A DNA stretch of 64,000 bases, taken from contig CANOLV010000011.1 in assembly GCA_947567425.1 (NCBI GenBank), forward strand, positions 16,399-80,398, read 5' to 3'. Position 1 is the first letter of the stretch, and each line of letters opens with the position of its first letter. Positions 26,062 through 34,539 of this stretch are shown here, piece after piece. The position numbers were made by a program, and so were the translations under genes. This DNA comes from an uncultured Porphyromonadaceae bacterium (lineage in GTDB: Bacteria > Bacteroidota > Bacteroidia > Bacteroidales > Muribaculaceae). The notes under the pieces were generated by a model. It saw only the letters and a list, made by a program, of their open reading frames with translations. It had not been told where the DNA came from and did no database searches.

Positions 26062-26529
26062 TTAACGTTTGATTTTCCTTGCCAGCCAAGCCACGGCGAT
26101 GCAGAGGGCCACGGCCGCCGCCGACAGCGCATAGCCACCGTAGTCCTGCTTCGTCCGCTCCCAGCGGGTCAGCTTCCGCTCCACCGGGTAAGGCACGGGC
26201 ACGGAGTCCTGCTTAATCGATTTCAGGGAGTCGACCACCGACCGCAGACGCTCGTTCTCCGTCTCCAGGGTCCGGTCGCGTACATGGACTATGCGCGTGT
26301 CGACCCTCAGGGTGTCCCCCTGCTCGTTGACGGTGACCTTGGTCTCCGAGCTTTCCGACTCGCGGGTCGACTCCTTGACCGACTCCTTGACGTTGTCCGA
26401 CACCTCCCTCTCCCGGTCTACATGCTCGGTGGCCACCTCCGCCACCGGCACGTACTCCTTGACCGTCCGGCATCCGTACAGCGCGAAGGCCGACATCACA
26501 AGGAATAATATTGTTGATTTTCTTTGCAT
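26062..26529 (-). CDS. Candidate unimolecular spanin (lipoprotein with C-terminal membrane helix)
   Basis: The start at 26529 opens a lipoprotein signal peptide (ILFLVMSAFALYGC, Cys20). About 110 charged residues follow, much of them predicted coiled coil (KESVKESTRESESSETK, then ENERLRSVVDSLKSIKQ), and then a C-terminal membrane helix (about 136-150) with a basic tail. An N-terminal outer-membrane lipid anchor and a C-terminal inner-membrane anchor joined by a coiled coil is the layout of unimolecular spanins such as phage T1 gp11, which fuse the two membranes at lysis. It lies next to the endolysin gene. Assignment is by topology and context, not by homology. Confidence 0.6.
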   Translation of the reverse strand: MQRKSTILFLVMSAFALYGCRTVKEYVPVAEVATEHVDREREVSDNVKESVKESTRESESSETKVTVNEQGDTLRVDTRIVHVRDRTLETENERLRSVVDSLKSIKQDSVPVPYPVERKLTRWERTKQDYGGYALSAAAVALCIAVAWLARKIKR

Positions 26530-26622
26530 GTTTGAAATAATTCCCATATATTTGCAGATGTAATCCTCGAGGAGAGCGCGACCGTCGGCACAGTATAGGA
26601 GAGAGGTGTCCGGCGGTCTTTT

Positions 26623-27063
26623 TTATTCCTCCCCGAAATACCGTGAGGCTTCCCATTCCCTGCGCTTGACCAGCCCCGGCAGGCGTTTCCCCTTCGAGTG
26701 GACCCACCTACGGAACTCGTCGCGGATCGACGGATTCCCCGGACACGACCTTACCTTCTTCAGCAGGGTCGAGCTTCGCAGGTTCCCCGCGCCGAGGTTG
26801 TAGGTGAAGCTCACCAGCGCGTCGTACTGGCACTGGCTCAGGTTCGTCCCGCCCACGGCCATGTCGACCGCACGCTCCGTCCCCGCTATGTCGCCCTCGA
26901 AGAGCGCGTCGGCCCTCGCCTCCGTTATCCGCAGTCCTTTCGCAACGTCGGCCCCAGTATGGCCGTAGCCCACGGTCAGCACGCCGGAGGGGCATCTATA
27001 GGCTTCGAGCCTCAGTCCCTCGAACTCCTTGATCTTCGCTTTCGCGTATTCACTTGTTTTCAT
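26623..27063 (-). CDS. Endolysin, GH24 lysozyme
   Basis: The start at 27063 (MKTSEYAKAKIKEF) gives about 146 residues, T4-lysozyme class. The catalytic triad of GH24 is present as Glu15, eight residues, Cys24, five residues, Thr30 (the E-8-C-5-T form used by P21-type endolysins). VGYGHTG follows. No signal peptide is visible, so release to the periplasm would need a holin. It hydrolyses peptidoglycan glycan strands at the end of the lytic cycle. Confidence 0.92.
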   Translation of the reverse strand: MKTSEYAKAKIKEFEGLRLEAYRCPSGVLTVGYGHTGADVAKGLRITEARADALFEGDIAGTERAVDMAVGGTNLSQCQYDALVSFTYNLGAGNLRSSTLLKKVRSCPGNPSIRDEFRRWVHSKGKRLPGLVKRREWEASRYFGEE

Positions 27064-27080
27064 ACAGTATTCAATGTCTG

Positions 27081-27434
27081 TTAATAATCGCTCGGAGGTA
27101 TGCGGTCGGCGCATCCGTGCTTGTGGCACTTCTTCACCTCCGCCTCCTTAAGCAAAAGTTCCACCTCGTGACGGCGGTGCATCTCCTCCATCCGCGCTTT
27201 CTGTTCGGCGCGGAGTTCGGCATACAGGCTGTCGATTTTAGCGTCACGCTCGGCCAGCCTTTTTTCAAGCCAGTCCACCTGCTTGCGTTCGTTCTCGTTT
27301 TCGACTTCCACTACTTCGGCCACGTCGCGGCGGTCGGAGGTCTTGCGCCCCAACCACCATTTGACGGCCTCGATAACGCCCTGTACGCCTCCGACGGTTC
27401 CGAGCAATGCCAGTATCTGCGACGTGTCCATCAT
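27081..27434 (-). CDS. One-membrane-span coiled-coil protein, candidate holin
   Basis: About 117 residues from the ATG at 27434 (a second ATG is the next codon, 27431). Residues about 5-27 form a single Gly-rich membrane helix (ILALLGTVGGVQGVIEAV), then KWWLGRK, a long charged coiled coil (about 45-100) and a CHKHGC motif near the end. It lies 17 nt upstream of the endolysin gene, where holins usually lie, so a holin or lysis-control role is plausible. No family hallmark proves it. Confidence 0.5.
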   Translation of the reverse strand: MMDTSQILALLGTVGGVQGVIEAVKWWLGRKTSDRRDVAEVVEVENENERKQVDWLEKRLAERDAKIDSLYAELRAEQKARMEEMHRRHEVELLLKEAEVKKCHKHGCADRIPPSDY

Positions 27435-27444
27435 ACCGCCCGGT

Positions 27445-27870
27445 TTACTGTCCCAGGAAAGCGTCGCGGAGCGCGACCACCGCGCCGACCGACCATCCCG
27501 GATTCGAGTCCGCAAGCTTCTCTATAATCTCTTCCGTAAGTTCGGCCTTGACCTCGCGCTCCGAACCGTACTCCGGACGCGCCACCTCGTCGACCGCCTT
27601 TTCATAATCGGCCCAACGCCGTTTCACCTCCCCGCGCTCCGCTTCCGGCAGGGAGTCTACGGTCTGCATCTTTCCGGCAAGCTCCTCGTAGTCCTCCGGA
27701 CGGCACTTCTCCTGCGCCTCCTTAATGAAAGCGTCCCACCTGCGACCCTCCTCGCGCATGGCCACGACAGCCTTTACCACCGCGGTCTTCTCCTTCGATT
27801 CAAGTTTAGACATCTGCGCCGCGCCCAGCAGTGCAAGAAGCTCGATCAATTCTCCGGTCTTGATTTTCAT
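27445..27870 (-). CDS. Hypothetical helical phage protein
   Basis: A 141-residue, mainly helical, highly charged protein (AVVAMREEGRRWDAFIKEA). Its N-terminus contains a short hydrophobic stretch (ELIELLALLGAAQ) that is too short and charged to be a sure membrane segment. I do not recognise the family. It precedes the candidate holin by about 10 nt and is part of the late operon. Confidence 0.6.
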   Translation of the reverse strand: MKIKTGELIELLALLGAAQMSKLESKEKTAVVKAVVAMREEGRRWDAFIKEAQEKCRPEDYEELAGKMQTVDSLPEAERGEVKRRWADYEKAVDEVARPEYGSEREVKAELTEEIIEKLADSNPGWSVGAVVALRDAFLGQ

Positions 27871-27895
27871 AATGATTCGTTTTTTTAAGTTGTTG

Positions 27896-28240
27896 TTAAT
27901 TCATTTCCACTGCCACTGTCGAGCCGTACACGCCCTTTACGAAAGCGTCGATGGCGGTGAGCACTTCCACGCGCTCCGCCGTCTCCATGTCCTGCGGGAA
28001 CTCGTATGTGCCGTCCGAGCCTTTTCGTGCCGTGAACGTCGACCTGTCCGCGCGTTCCATTCCCATCTCGTCCACAGTCGGCTCTCCCGATCTGCGGGCT
28101 GTGCCGTTGTACACCTCTACGACCGCGCCCGAATTTGCAGTCACGTCCGCCTCGATGTCATACTTGCGGTCTGCATCTCCCGCGTTGCTCACTCTCACCG
28201 TCGCCGACATCAGCGACACCACTTTGATTCTCTTTTCCAT
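27896..28240 (-). CDS. Hypothetical phage protein
   Basis: A 114-residue protein, beta-rich in its first half (VSLMSATVRVSNAGDADRKY) and more helical and acidic later (DMETAERVEVLTAIDAF). It has no recognised motif, signal peptide or membrane segment. It lies between the distal tail protein gene and the lysis genes, so a virion accessory role is possible. Confidence 0.55.
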   Translation of the reverse strand: MEKRIKVVSLMSATVRVSNAGDADRKYDIEADVTANSGAVVEVYNGTARRSGEPTVDEMGMERADRSTFTARKGSDGTYEFPQDMETAERVEVLTAIDAFVKGVYGSTVAVEMN

Positions 28241-28270
28241 TGTCTAAAAAAATTATATGGTTGATAAATT

Positions 28271-29650
28271 CTATTTGCTGATAACAACGAGCATATTCTG
28301 CAACGTCGTGAACGACCGCCCCGAATCGTGGCTCACCTGTATCGGGAACACCCCCTGATACGGCAGTTGGTTCGCCTTGAAGTTCGTAACAGCCTTGTCA
28401 AACCGCAGGTAAACCGTGGCCGAATGCGTAGGCGAAGTATTCGGGTTGATGGTCTGCGACGTGATCTCCGTGCCGTTCGCATTGACGAGCCTCCCGCCTA
28501 TCCATACCGTCTGCGTCCCCCCCTGCGCCGTAGTCTCGATGCGGAACTGCGTCTGCGCCCCGGAGCCGTGGTGCCCTATGTTGATCTGATTCGAGGTCTG
28601 ATTGTCGAGCGTCAGGATGCCGTATGCCGTGCCGTCCCAGTTTGCGGGCAGATACGCTCCGGACGACGGTATATGCGACGGAGTAGGCACAAGCGTGCCG
28701 TCCACGCGTTTCACCCCTGCGCACCACGAAAACGCCGTGACCTTCACCCATGCCATCTGATACGGACGCATAAACACATAGCCCGCGTTGGCCGAGTCGG
28801 TAGGGAGCGGATAATACTTCTTTGACTGCTGATGATACAATCCTGCCACCAACACATATATAGGGCGCGTGTCGTCCGTCACTGTTGCAGGCATGCTGTT
28901 AATCCTGAACCTCGCGTATGCATATCCGGCCCATGCATAGTCTGTCGCTCCGGAGCTTGTCGCCACGGTTCCTGTAGATGTAGTCTCATTACCCTGTGCG
29001 TCAAAGTTAACTACCGTCAGTTGTTCCGGACCAGACCAAAGCGACGTATCGTCCCACTTAGACTTGTCCGTGCCGGACGGTATGCGGTAGACCGCAACGC
29101 AGTATTTTGCATAGTACAAAGCGTCTCCACCAGTATTCCGGAAATCCTCCAAGGTGAGGTTCGTCCGTTTGCCGTTGATTCGCTCACCCGGTACGGGGGT
29201 CTTTGCTCCTACAGTTACGACACCGCCTTGGAACAGATCTATCTGTATTTCCTGCCCCGATCTCCATCCCGAAGCCACCATAGGTATTGCGACATTGTTG
29301 TATCCGTCCCAGTCGAGATCGCGCTGGTGGTCCTGCGCCCGGTTCGGAGGGAGATAAACCCACGATGCGGACTTATACAACGTCTTCAAGTCCGAAGATC
29401 CGGACGGAATGCTCAATCCGAAGTTGCCGTCCTCGGCGCAGAACTGCGCTTCGGTCAGTTCTCCGGGATTGCTGTGACGGACAGGCTTGTGATAACTCCA
29501 CATATTGGTCTTGCCGTGTGCGTTGGAGTTGATGTAGTTGATATTCCATCCGTCCGAGCGTCTGGCCACGCCGAGCACCACGTAAGGCTCGTATGTCGAG
29601 ATTCCCCCGTTGGCGTTAGCCTCAATCTTTTTACCGTTGTCTGTTATCAT
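28271..29650 (-). CDS. Distal tail or receptor-binding accessory protein
   Basis: A 459-residue protein, beta-rich with many Tyr, Gly, Asn and Thr and no cysteine-based or enzymatic motif. Examples are MVASGWRSGQEIQID and IWIGGRLVNANG-like strands near the C-terminus. It follows the large fiber gene by 20 nt in the same direction. Position and composition fit a tail-tip, fiber-associated or receptor-binding protein. This is inference from context. Confidence 0.55.
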   Translation of the reverse strand: MITDNGKKIEANANGGISTYEPYVVLGVARRSDGWNINYINSNAHGKTNMWSYHKPVRHSNPGELTEAQFCAEDGNFGLSIPSGSSDLKTLYKSASWVYLPPNRAQDHQRDLDWDGYNNVAIPMVASGWRSGQEIQIDLFQGGVVTVGAKTPVPGERINGKRTNLTLEDFRNTGGDALYYAKYCVAVYRIPSGTDKSKWDDTSLWSGPEQLTVVNFDAQGNETTSTGTVATSSGATDYAWAGYAYARFRINSMPATVTDDTRPIYVLVAGLYHQQSKKYYPLPTDSANAGYVFMRPYQMAWVKVTAFSWCAGVKRVDGTLVPTPSHIPSSGAYLPANWDGTAYGILTLDNQTSNQINIGHHGSGAQTQFRIETTAQGGTQTVWIGGRLVNANGTEITSQTINPNTSPTHSATVYLRFDKAVTNFKANQLPYQGVFPIQVSHDSGRSFTTLQNMLVVISK

Positions 29651-29670
29651 ATATCTTCAATTCAGCATTT

Positions 29671-32600
29671 TCAATTCAGTCTCGATTCAAGCTGGTACAC
29701 CCTCGCTTTCAATGAAGCTATCTCAGTCCACAAGGCATCAATCTCGGAATCCGGCACCGAGTCCGACATCAGGGCTATGCCAGAATCCTCCAAATCCGTC
29801 GCCGACTTCGACGCCGACGCCGGACCCTTTGCCGTGACCTGGCCGTCGGAGTAGATGCCGTGCGAGAAGTGGAACATCGCCAGAGTCGAGTCCCACTGGA
29901 TGTAGCCGTTGCCGATCTTCAGCTTGAAGTTCGACCCTCCGAGGATGCGCAGGGCGTTGTCCTCGTCCGCGATGATGCGTGCCGTGAAGTCCGCCGTCGA
30001 CTGCCCGAAGTGGAAGTCGATGTAGGGCGTGCCGTGGATCAGTTCGATACCGCCGGGCATCACCACCGAAGAATTCTTGGTCGACGAGTTGTAGGCCTGC
30101 AGGTTGCCGTTCAGCGTCTGCACCGTGTTCGCATGCACCGTCAACTGTGTCATCTGCGCCCCATTCAGCGCGGATATGTGGTTGGTGCCGTTTGTAAGCT
30201 GTAGCCACCCTCCGGAGGAGTAGGTTATCCGGCCCCACTGGTTGAACCAGATGTCGCCCGTGGCGCGGAAGGAGCCGTCCACGTCGAAGGTGTATGCCGG
30301 AGCCGAGGTTCCGATGCCTACGTTGCCGTTTGTCAGAATGTTGATTGCGTCTGTACCTGAATTGTAACCGATGCCGAATCGGCTATCGGCGAACATCCCC
30401 ATGCGGAAATAGTTTGCTGTCTGGTTGGTGTTGTAGAAGCGAATGAAAGCACCGCCTCCTGTCTCGTTACGGTAAAGCGCAATACCGGTCTCACCGGTGT
30501 AGTTGATGGTCATAGCCCCGTCAACGTTGTTGCCGTAGAAGTTCTGCCCCCACAGCTTGTAGGTCCCTTGAAGGCGGGTCGCGCTGGCGACGTTGTCTGT
30601 GGTGTTCGCCAGGCGCCTCCAGCCCGGACTATAATCTTTGCCGTGGAACCGGTAGACGAATACCGCGTTGGTGACACCCTTGGGACTTGATGACGGAGCC
30701 GTAGATATGCGGATGTGGTAAGCTCCCGTATTGCCGAACACCTCTATCGTAGCCCCGGCCAATTGAATATCGCCACAGCCCGTGTCGGTTATTATGTAGT
30801 TGTTGGCATAGGCCCATGTCCCCCGCGCCACCCAATAAGGTTGATTGAACGCACCGACGGCTTTCAGCAGATCGATGAACTCCTCCGTCGTGCAGTCCTT
30901 CAGTGTTCCGCCGAAACTGTATTCTCCGTATGCACGGCAGAATCCAGTCGCATGCACGCCGTCCAACAGGTCGGCATTGAGGTTGGTGCATAATGTGGTG
31001 GTATTGGCGGTATAATACGGTGCGTCAACAAGCTTGCTGAATATAAATCTATTTTCTACTGCTGTTATCTTTGAATACTCCACATCTGCCTCACGGAAAC
31101 TCAGCACCGTGTACTTCTCACCGTCTGTGTTGTTGAATATCAGCTTTGTGTCACCTCCCATCTGCAGTCCCAACGGACCCGTCATCGTGTCGCCCGCCTT
31201 CGCCACCGCACCTATCACCGAGCGGACATTTGAGGGCGAGATGGCCCGCAGTTCATATCCGTTCCACGCCGCAAGCCACGAGGCCGTCGTCAATCCCGAC
31301 GCGCCGTAGTTCAGATATGTCGCGGTGCCGTTCGTGCGGTCGCGCAGGGTGCTGACATAGGAGGTGTAGTTGTCCTCGCGCAGAACCGCCTTGGTGTTGT
31401 ATGTCAATTCGTTGTTGCCGACTATCAGCGAGTAGTTCCCCGCCTTGTCGTTCCAAACCTCCGACGAGCCGACGGGATTGAATATCAACCTCTGGGCGGT
31501 ATTGTGATAGCAGATATTTGCGATGGCCGTGCTTCCGTCGGTTTTTATCCACCGCATGGCTACGGCGTTGGACGTGTCTGTATTCATCCGGAAGTCCACC
31601 GCGCCGAGGAACATCTTCCTGCCTTTGACGAACTGGTCAGTGTCGATCGTCACCGCATCCGTGATGCCGTAGCCTCCGAGCGTGGTGGGCTTACCCGTGA
31701 TGGCCGACCAAGCCATCGAGGTCGGGATGTCGGAGGTCACGGCGAGCGTCCCGGACTTCTTGGGCAGGGTCAGCTGAAAGTCCACGCCGTTTGCGGTGCG
31801 AGTATCGTGGTAGTAATTGATATAGCAGGTGTCGCCCAGCGAGCCTATCTCACACTTTCCGGTCAGCGTCTTGAACCCGAGCACCGGACTCCAGCCGTCT
31901 TTCGAGCCTCCGTTGGTAGCTATGAACTTACCGCGCACCGCCGAACTCAGCCACCACGACGACGAATTGTTCTGGCTCTGCGACACGACGTTGCTGAAAG
32001 TCTTGGCACCGCTCACCGTCTGAGTCGTGTCCCGCGTGACGTAATCCCCTTTCGGCTGGTACAGCGTCTGCGCCTCCGTCTTTGACAGCTTCGTCTGGAA
32101 AAGCTCCCATCCGAGGTTCGCACCCAAAGCGTCCGTAGTGCCGGTGCCGGGGTCCGACGACGGCCACGACTTCATCAGCCCGAACAGCGAGCCAGAACCG
32201 CCACCGCTCCCCGCCGACGAGTTGCCAGGGCCTTTGCCGGATACCTGCCCCTCCGAGTACAGGCCGGTCGACACCTTCAGCATCTTAGCCGAAGAGTCCC
32301 AAGTAAGGACGGCGTCGCCTATCCGTAGGCTGTCGGTAGAAATGGTGCCGATGCTCGCCTTAACGAAATAGGCATACCCTGCGTTGGAAATGGATGCCAC
32401 GTTAGTGCCGGAACTGGCGTTGCGGAATATCCAGCCGCGATTGTCCGCTCCGGCCATGGTGAAATACGTGGCCCAATCGCCGCTCACGTGGTTGCACGTG
32501 CCCAAATGCGATGTCTTCGCGAATAGGATGCCGTAGTTGGGCACGTTGTTAGCCGAGCCGTAAAGCGACAGTCCGAGATTTGACTTGCCGTCGGTCTGTT

Positions 32601-34539
32601 GGACGCTTAGAGAGCCGCCAGCACAGATGTTTGACGATGTGGAAATCACTCCGCTCGCCAGTATGCCACCCACGTCTGACAGACTGCCCGACACGTTCCC
32701 GGTTCCGTCAAATGACTGCCCCCAAAGAGTGCGAGCGGTCTGTAGCTTTGTGGCCGAGGCGACGTTGTCTGTGGTAAAGGCCAACGTCTTTTCGTAGTAG
32801 ACTCCGCCGTTCGTCCCGAACACCCTGGGATTGTTAAGGAGCGGTATCGACAGGAAGTAGGCGTACTGCGGATAGCCGTCCTTGTAGGCGTCCGCCGCGT
32901 ATACGCTTCCGATCACGAACCGCTGGCTGTTCGGTGTCAGAGTCCCCATGAAGTTCGGGCCGTCGATCTTCGAGCCGTACTGAGAGCTTCCAGTAATGCG
33001 CTTCAGGAAGTTCCGGTAGTTCGACTCGTCGCCGGTGTCGCCGTTGTTGACCCCGCTGTACGAACCGAAGTCGCGCCACACAGGTATCTGACCCCTTTGG
33101 TGTCCGGCATGGATGCCGTCGAGCAGGTCCGCGTCCAAGCCCGAACCTGCACCGTCGTTGCCCGCGTGCCAGACGGTATTGCCTCCGAAATGAAGAGTGC
33201 CGTCATCCTTTATTCCAAAATATTTGTTGCAGGTATAATTGTAGAGATTAACTCCATGTGCGGGATGATACCCCATCCACCCCTTGGCATTAGTACTCAT
33301 CTGGAATCTCATTCCCACCTCCGTTGTTGATGCCGTGTTGATGTTCAACGGAGCGGTGGCAGAACCGTTGAGAAGCGTCCCTCCGGTCAGAGGCAGGTAG
33401 TTGCCGAGTGCAGACGACAGGGCGTAGGTGTTGCTGTCCACCGACCCGTCCGCTTTCAGGAACTGCGCGGACGTTCCGCCAGCGCGACAGAAGGAGGCCG
33501 CAATGACTTTTGCATAGCCACCTCCACCGTTGCCCATATTGTACGAGGTAATAGAGCCGTCAGTGCCACCGCACGTCCGGTAGTTAAGCCACAGATTCCC
33601 GGCATAACCGCTCGGCACCATAGTTATCTCGTTGTTACGGTGGACCAGGTCGTTGGAGGATTTAAGCCGGGCATAGTCCCCCTTGGCCTGATATACGGAG
33701 TCGGCCTTGGCCTTGACGTATGCCCAGATAGACGAGGCCGGCCGGCGGTAGAACAGGCGCGTGGCCGTCGGGTCCACGTTCGAGGTCACGAACTCCATAG
33801 AGTCGGTCACTGTTCCGGTAGCCTGGTACAGAGCCTGCACAAGCTCGCTCACGCCCGCGTGGGTGCCGTTGCTTCCGTCCACCTTAATCCGGTTCGACTC
33901 CACCGCCGACATCCGTCCCGACAAGGCCGAGATCGAATTGTAGTTCGTAACCGTGCGGTCGTACAGGGCCTTGCCCGACTTACCGCTGACTACGTAGGCG
34001 TCGAACGCCGTGGTGTAGTCGCCCCACGTGCCGTCGTAGCGGTCATACGACGCGCCCCCGCCGGTCCCGCCCGAGCTTCCGTCGCCCCCGCCGTAAGGCC
34101 CCTTGGCCGACAATTGTTTAAGCGAATAAAGCGATACCTTAGCTTTCAAGGCCTCAGCCATAGTAGCCTTCGACCACGGTAAATCATTTCCAGAAGAGTC
34201 TACTGGAACAAATAACGATTCCACTCCGGAGATAAAATTGTCAATTCTATGTCGGGTCGGGCTGTCTGTGGTAAGATCGTATGCGGAATCAGCATATCCA
34301 GCCTTTATTTTTTCAAGTACCGGCGCGTCGTCAGCATCAAATCCCGACAAACGCGCATAGCCATCCGAATCTATTCGGATCTTGTCGAGGTCGGCCAGAT
34401 TGTTGTGCGAATGCCCGTCTGTAGCCGTCGATGCAGTCACAGCAACAGCTACGGCGGTGCCCAATGCCCGAAGCCTCTTACTCCTTGGCTTTCCGGGGCG
34501 TATATCTGTCGTAAGTAGGTATTCTTTCGCCATCGTCAA
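29671..34539 (-). CDS. Large tail fiber protein
   Basis: A 1622-residue fiber (start at 34539, or Met3, two codons later). The N-terminal region (about 1-90) should attach to the tail. Gly/Ser-rich hinges occur (GGGDGSSGGTGGG near 155). The long shaft repeats short beta modules: LWGQ-type repeats (ASATKLQTARTLWGQ and ASATRLQGTYKLWGQ) and the fiber motif LDADLLDGIH / LNADLLDGVH. The last about 25 residues are a trimerising coiled coil (DALWTEIASLKARVYQLE). It would recognise the host surface. It overlaps the upstream gene by 4 nt. Confidence 0.85.
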   Translation of the reverse strand: MTMAKEYLLTTDIRPGKPRSKRLRALGTAVAVAVTASTATDGHSHNNLADLDKIRIDSDGYARLSGFDADDAPVLEKIKAGYADSAYDLTTDSPTRHRIDNFISGVESLFVPVDSSGNDLPWSKATMAEALKAKVSLYSLKQLSAKGPYGGGDGSSGGTGGGASYDRYDGTWGDYTTAFDAYVVSGKSGKALYDRTVTNYNSISALSGRMSAVESNRIKVDGSNGTHAGVSELVQALYQATGTVTDSMEFVTSNVDPTATRLFYRRPASSIWAYVKAKADSVYQAKGDYARLKSSNDLVHRNNEITMVPSGYAGNLWLNYRTCGGTDGSITSYNMGNGGGGYAKVIAASFCRAGGTSAQFLKADGSVDSNTYALSSALGNYLPLTGGTLLNGSATAPLNINTASTTEVGMRFQMSTNAKGWMGYHPAHGVNLYNYTCNKYFGIKDDGTLHFGGNTVWHAGNDGAGSGLDADLLDGIHAGHQRGQIPVWRDFGSYSGVNNGDTGDESNYRNFLKRITGSSQYGSKIDGPNFMGTLTPNSQRFVIGSVYAADAYKDGYPQYAYFLSIPLLNNPRVFGTNGGVYYEKTLAFTTDNVASATKLQTARTLWGQSFDGTGNVSGSLSDVGGILASGVISTSSNICAGGSLSVQQTDGKSNLGLSLYGSANNVPNYGILFAKTSHLGTCNHVSGDWATYFTMAGADNRGWIFRNASSGTNVASISNAGYAYFVKASIGTISTDSLRIGDAVLTWDSSAKMLKVSTGLYSEGQVSGKGPGNSSAGSGGGSGSLFGLMKSWPSSDPGTGTTDALGANLGWELFQTKLSKTEAQTLYQPKGDYVTRDTTQTVSGAKTFSNVVSQSQNNSSSWWLSSAVRGKFIATNGGSKDGWSPVLGFKTLTGKCEIGSLGDTCYINYYHDTRTANGVDFQLTLPKKSGTLAVTSDIPTSMAWSAITGKPTTLGGYGITDAVTIDTDQFVKGRKMFLGAVDFRMNTDTSNAVAMRWIKTDGSTAIANICYHNTAQRLIFNPVGSSEVWNDKAGNYSLIVGNNELTYNTKAVLREDNYTSYVSTLRDRTNGTATYLNYGASGLTTASWLAAWNGYELRAISPSNVRSVIGAVAKAGDTMTGPLGLQMGGDTKLIFNNTDGEKYTVLSFREADVEYSKITAVENRFIFSKLVDAPYYTANTTTLCTNLNADLLDGVHATGFCRAYGEYSFGGTLKDCTTEEFIDLLKAVGAFNQPYWVARGTWAYANNYIITDTGCGDIQLAGATIEVFGNTGAYHIRISTAPSSSPKGVTNAVFVYRFHGKDYSPGWRRLANTTDNVASATRLQGTYKLWGQNFYGNNVDGAMTINYTGETGIALYRNETGGGAFIRFYNTNQTANYFRMGMFADSRFGIGYNSGTDAINILTNGNVGIGTSAPAYTFDVDGSFRATGDIWFNQWGRITYSSGGWLQLTNGTNHISALNGAQMTQLTVHANTVQTLNGNLQAYNSSTKNSSVVMPGGIELIHGTPYIDFHFGQSTADFTARIIADEDNALRILGGSNFKLKIGNGYIQWDSTLAMFHFSHGIYSDGQVTAKGPASASKSATDLEDSGIALMSDSVPDSEIDALWTEIASLKARVYQLESRLN

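Noticed and set aside
28832-29854. 340-codon rightward frame opposite tail genes
   Set aside because: Spans the junction of two real leftward genes and is Arg/Cys-rich; a product of the high GC of the opposite strand.
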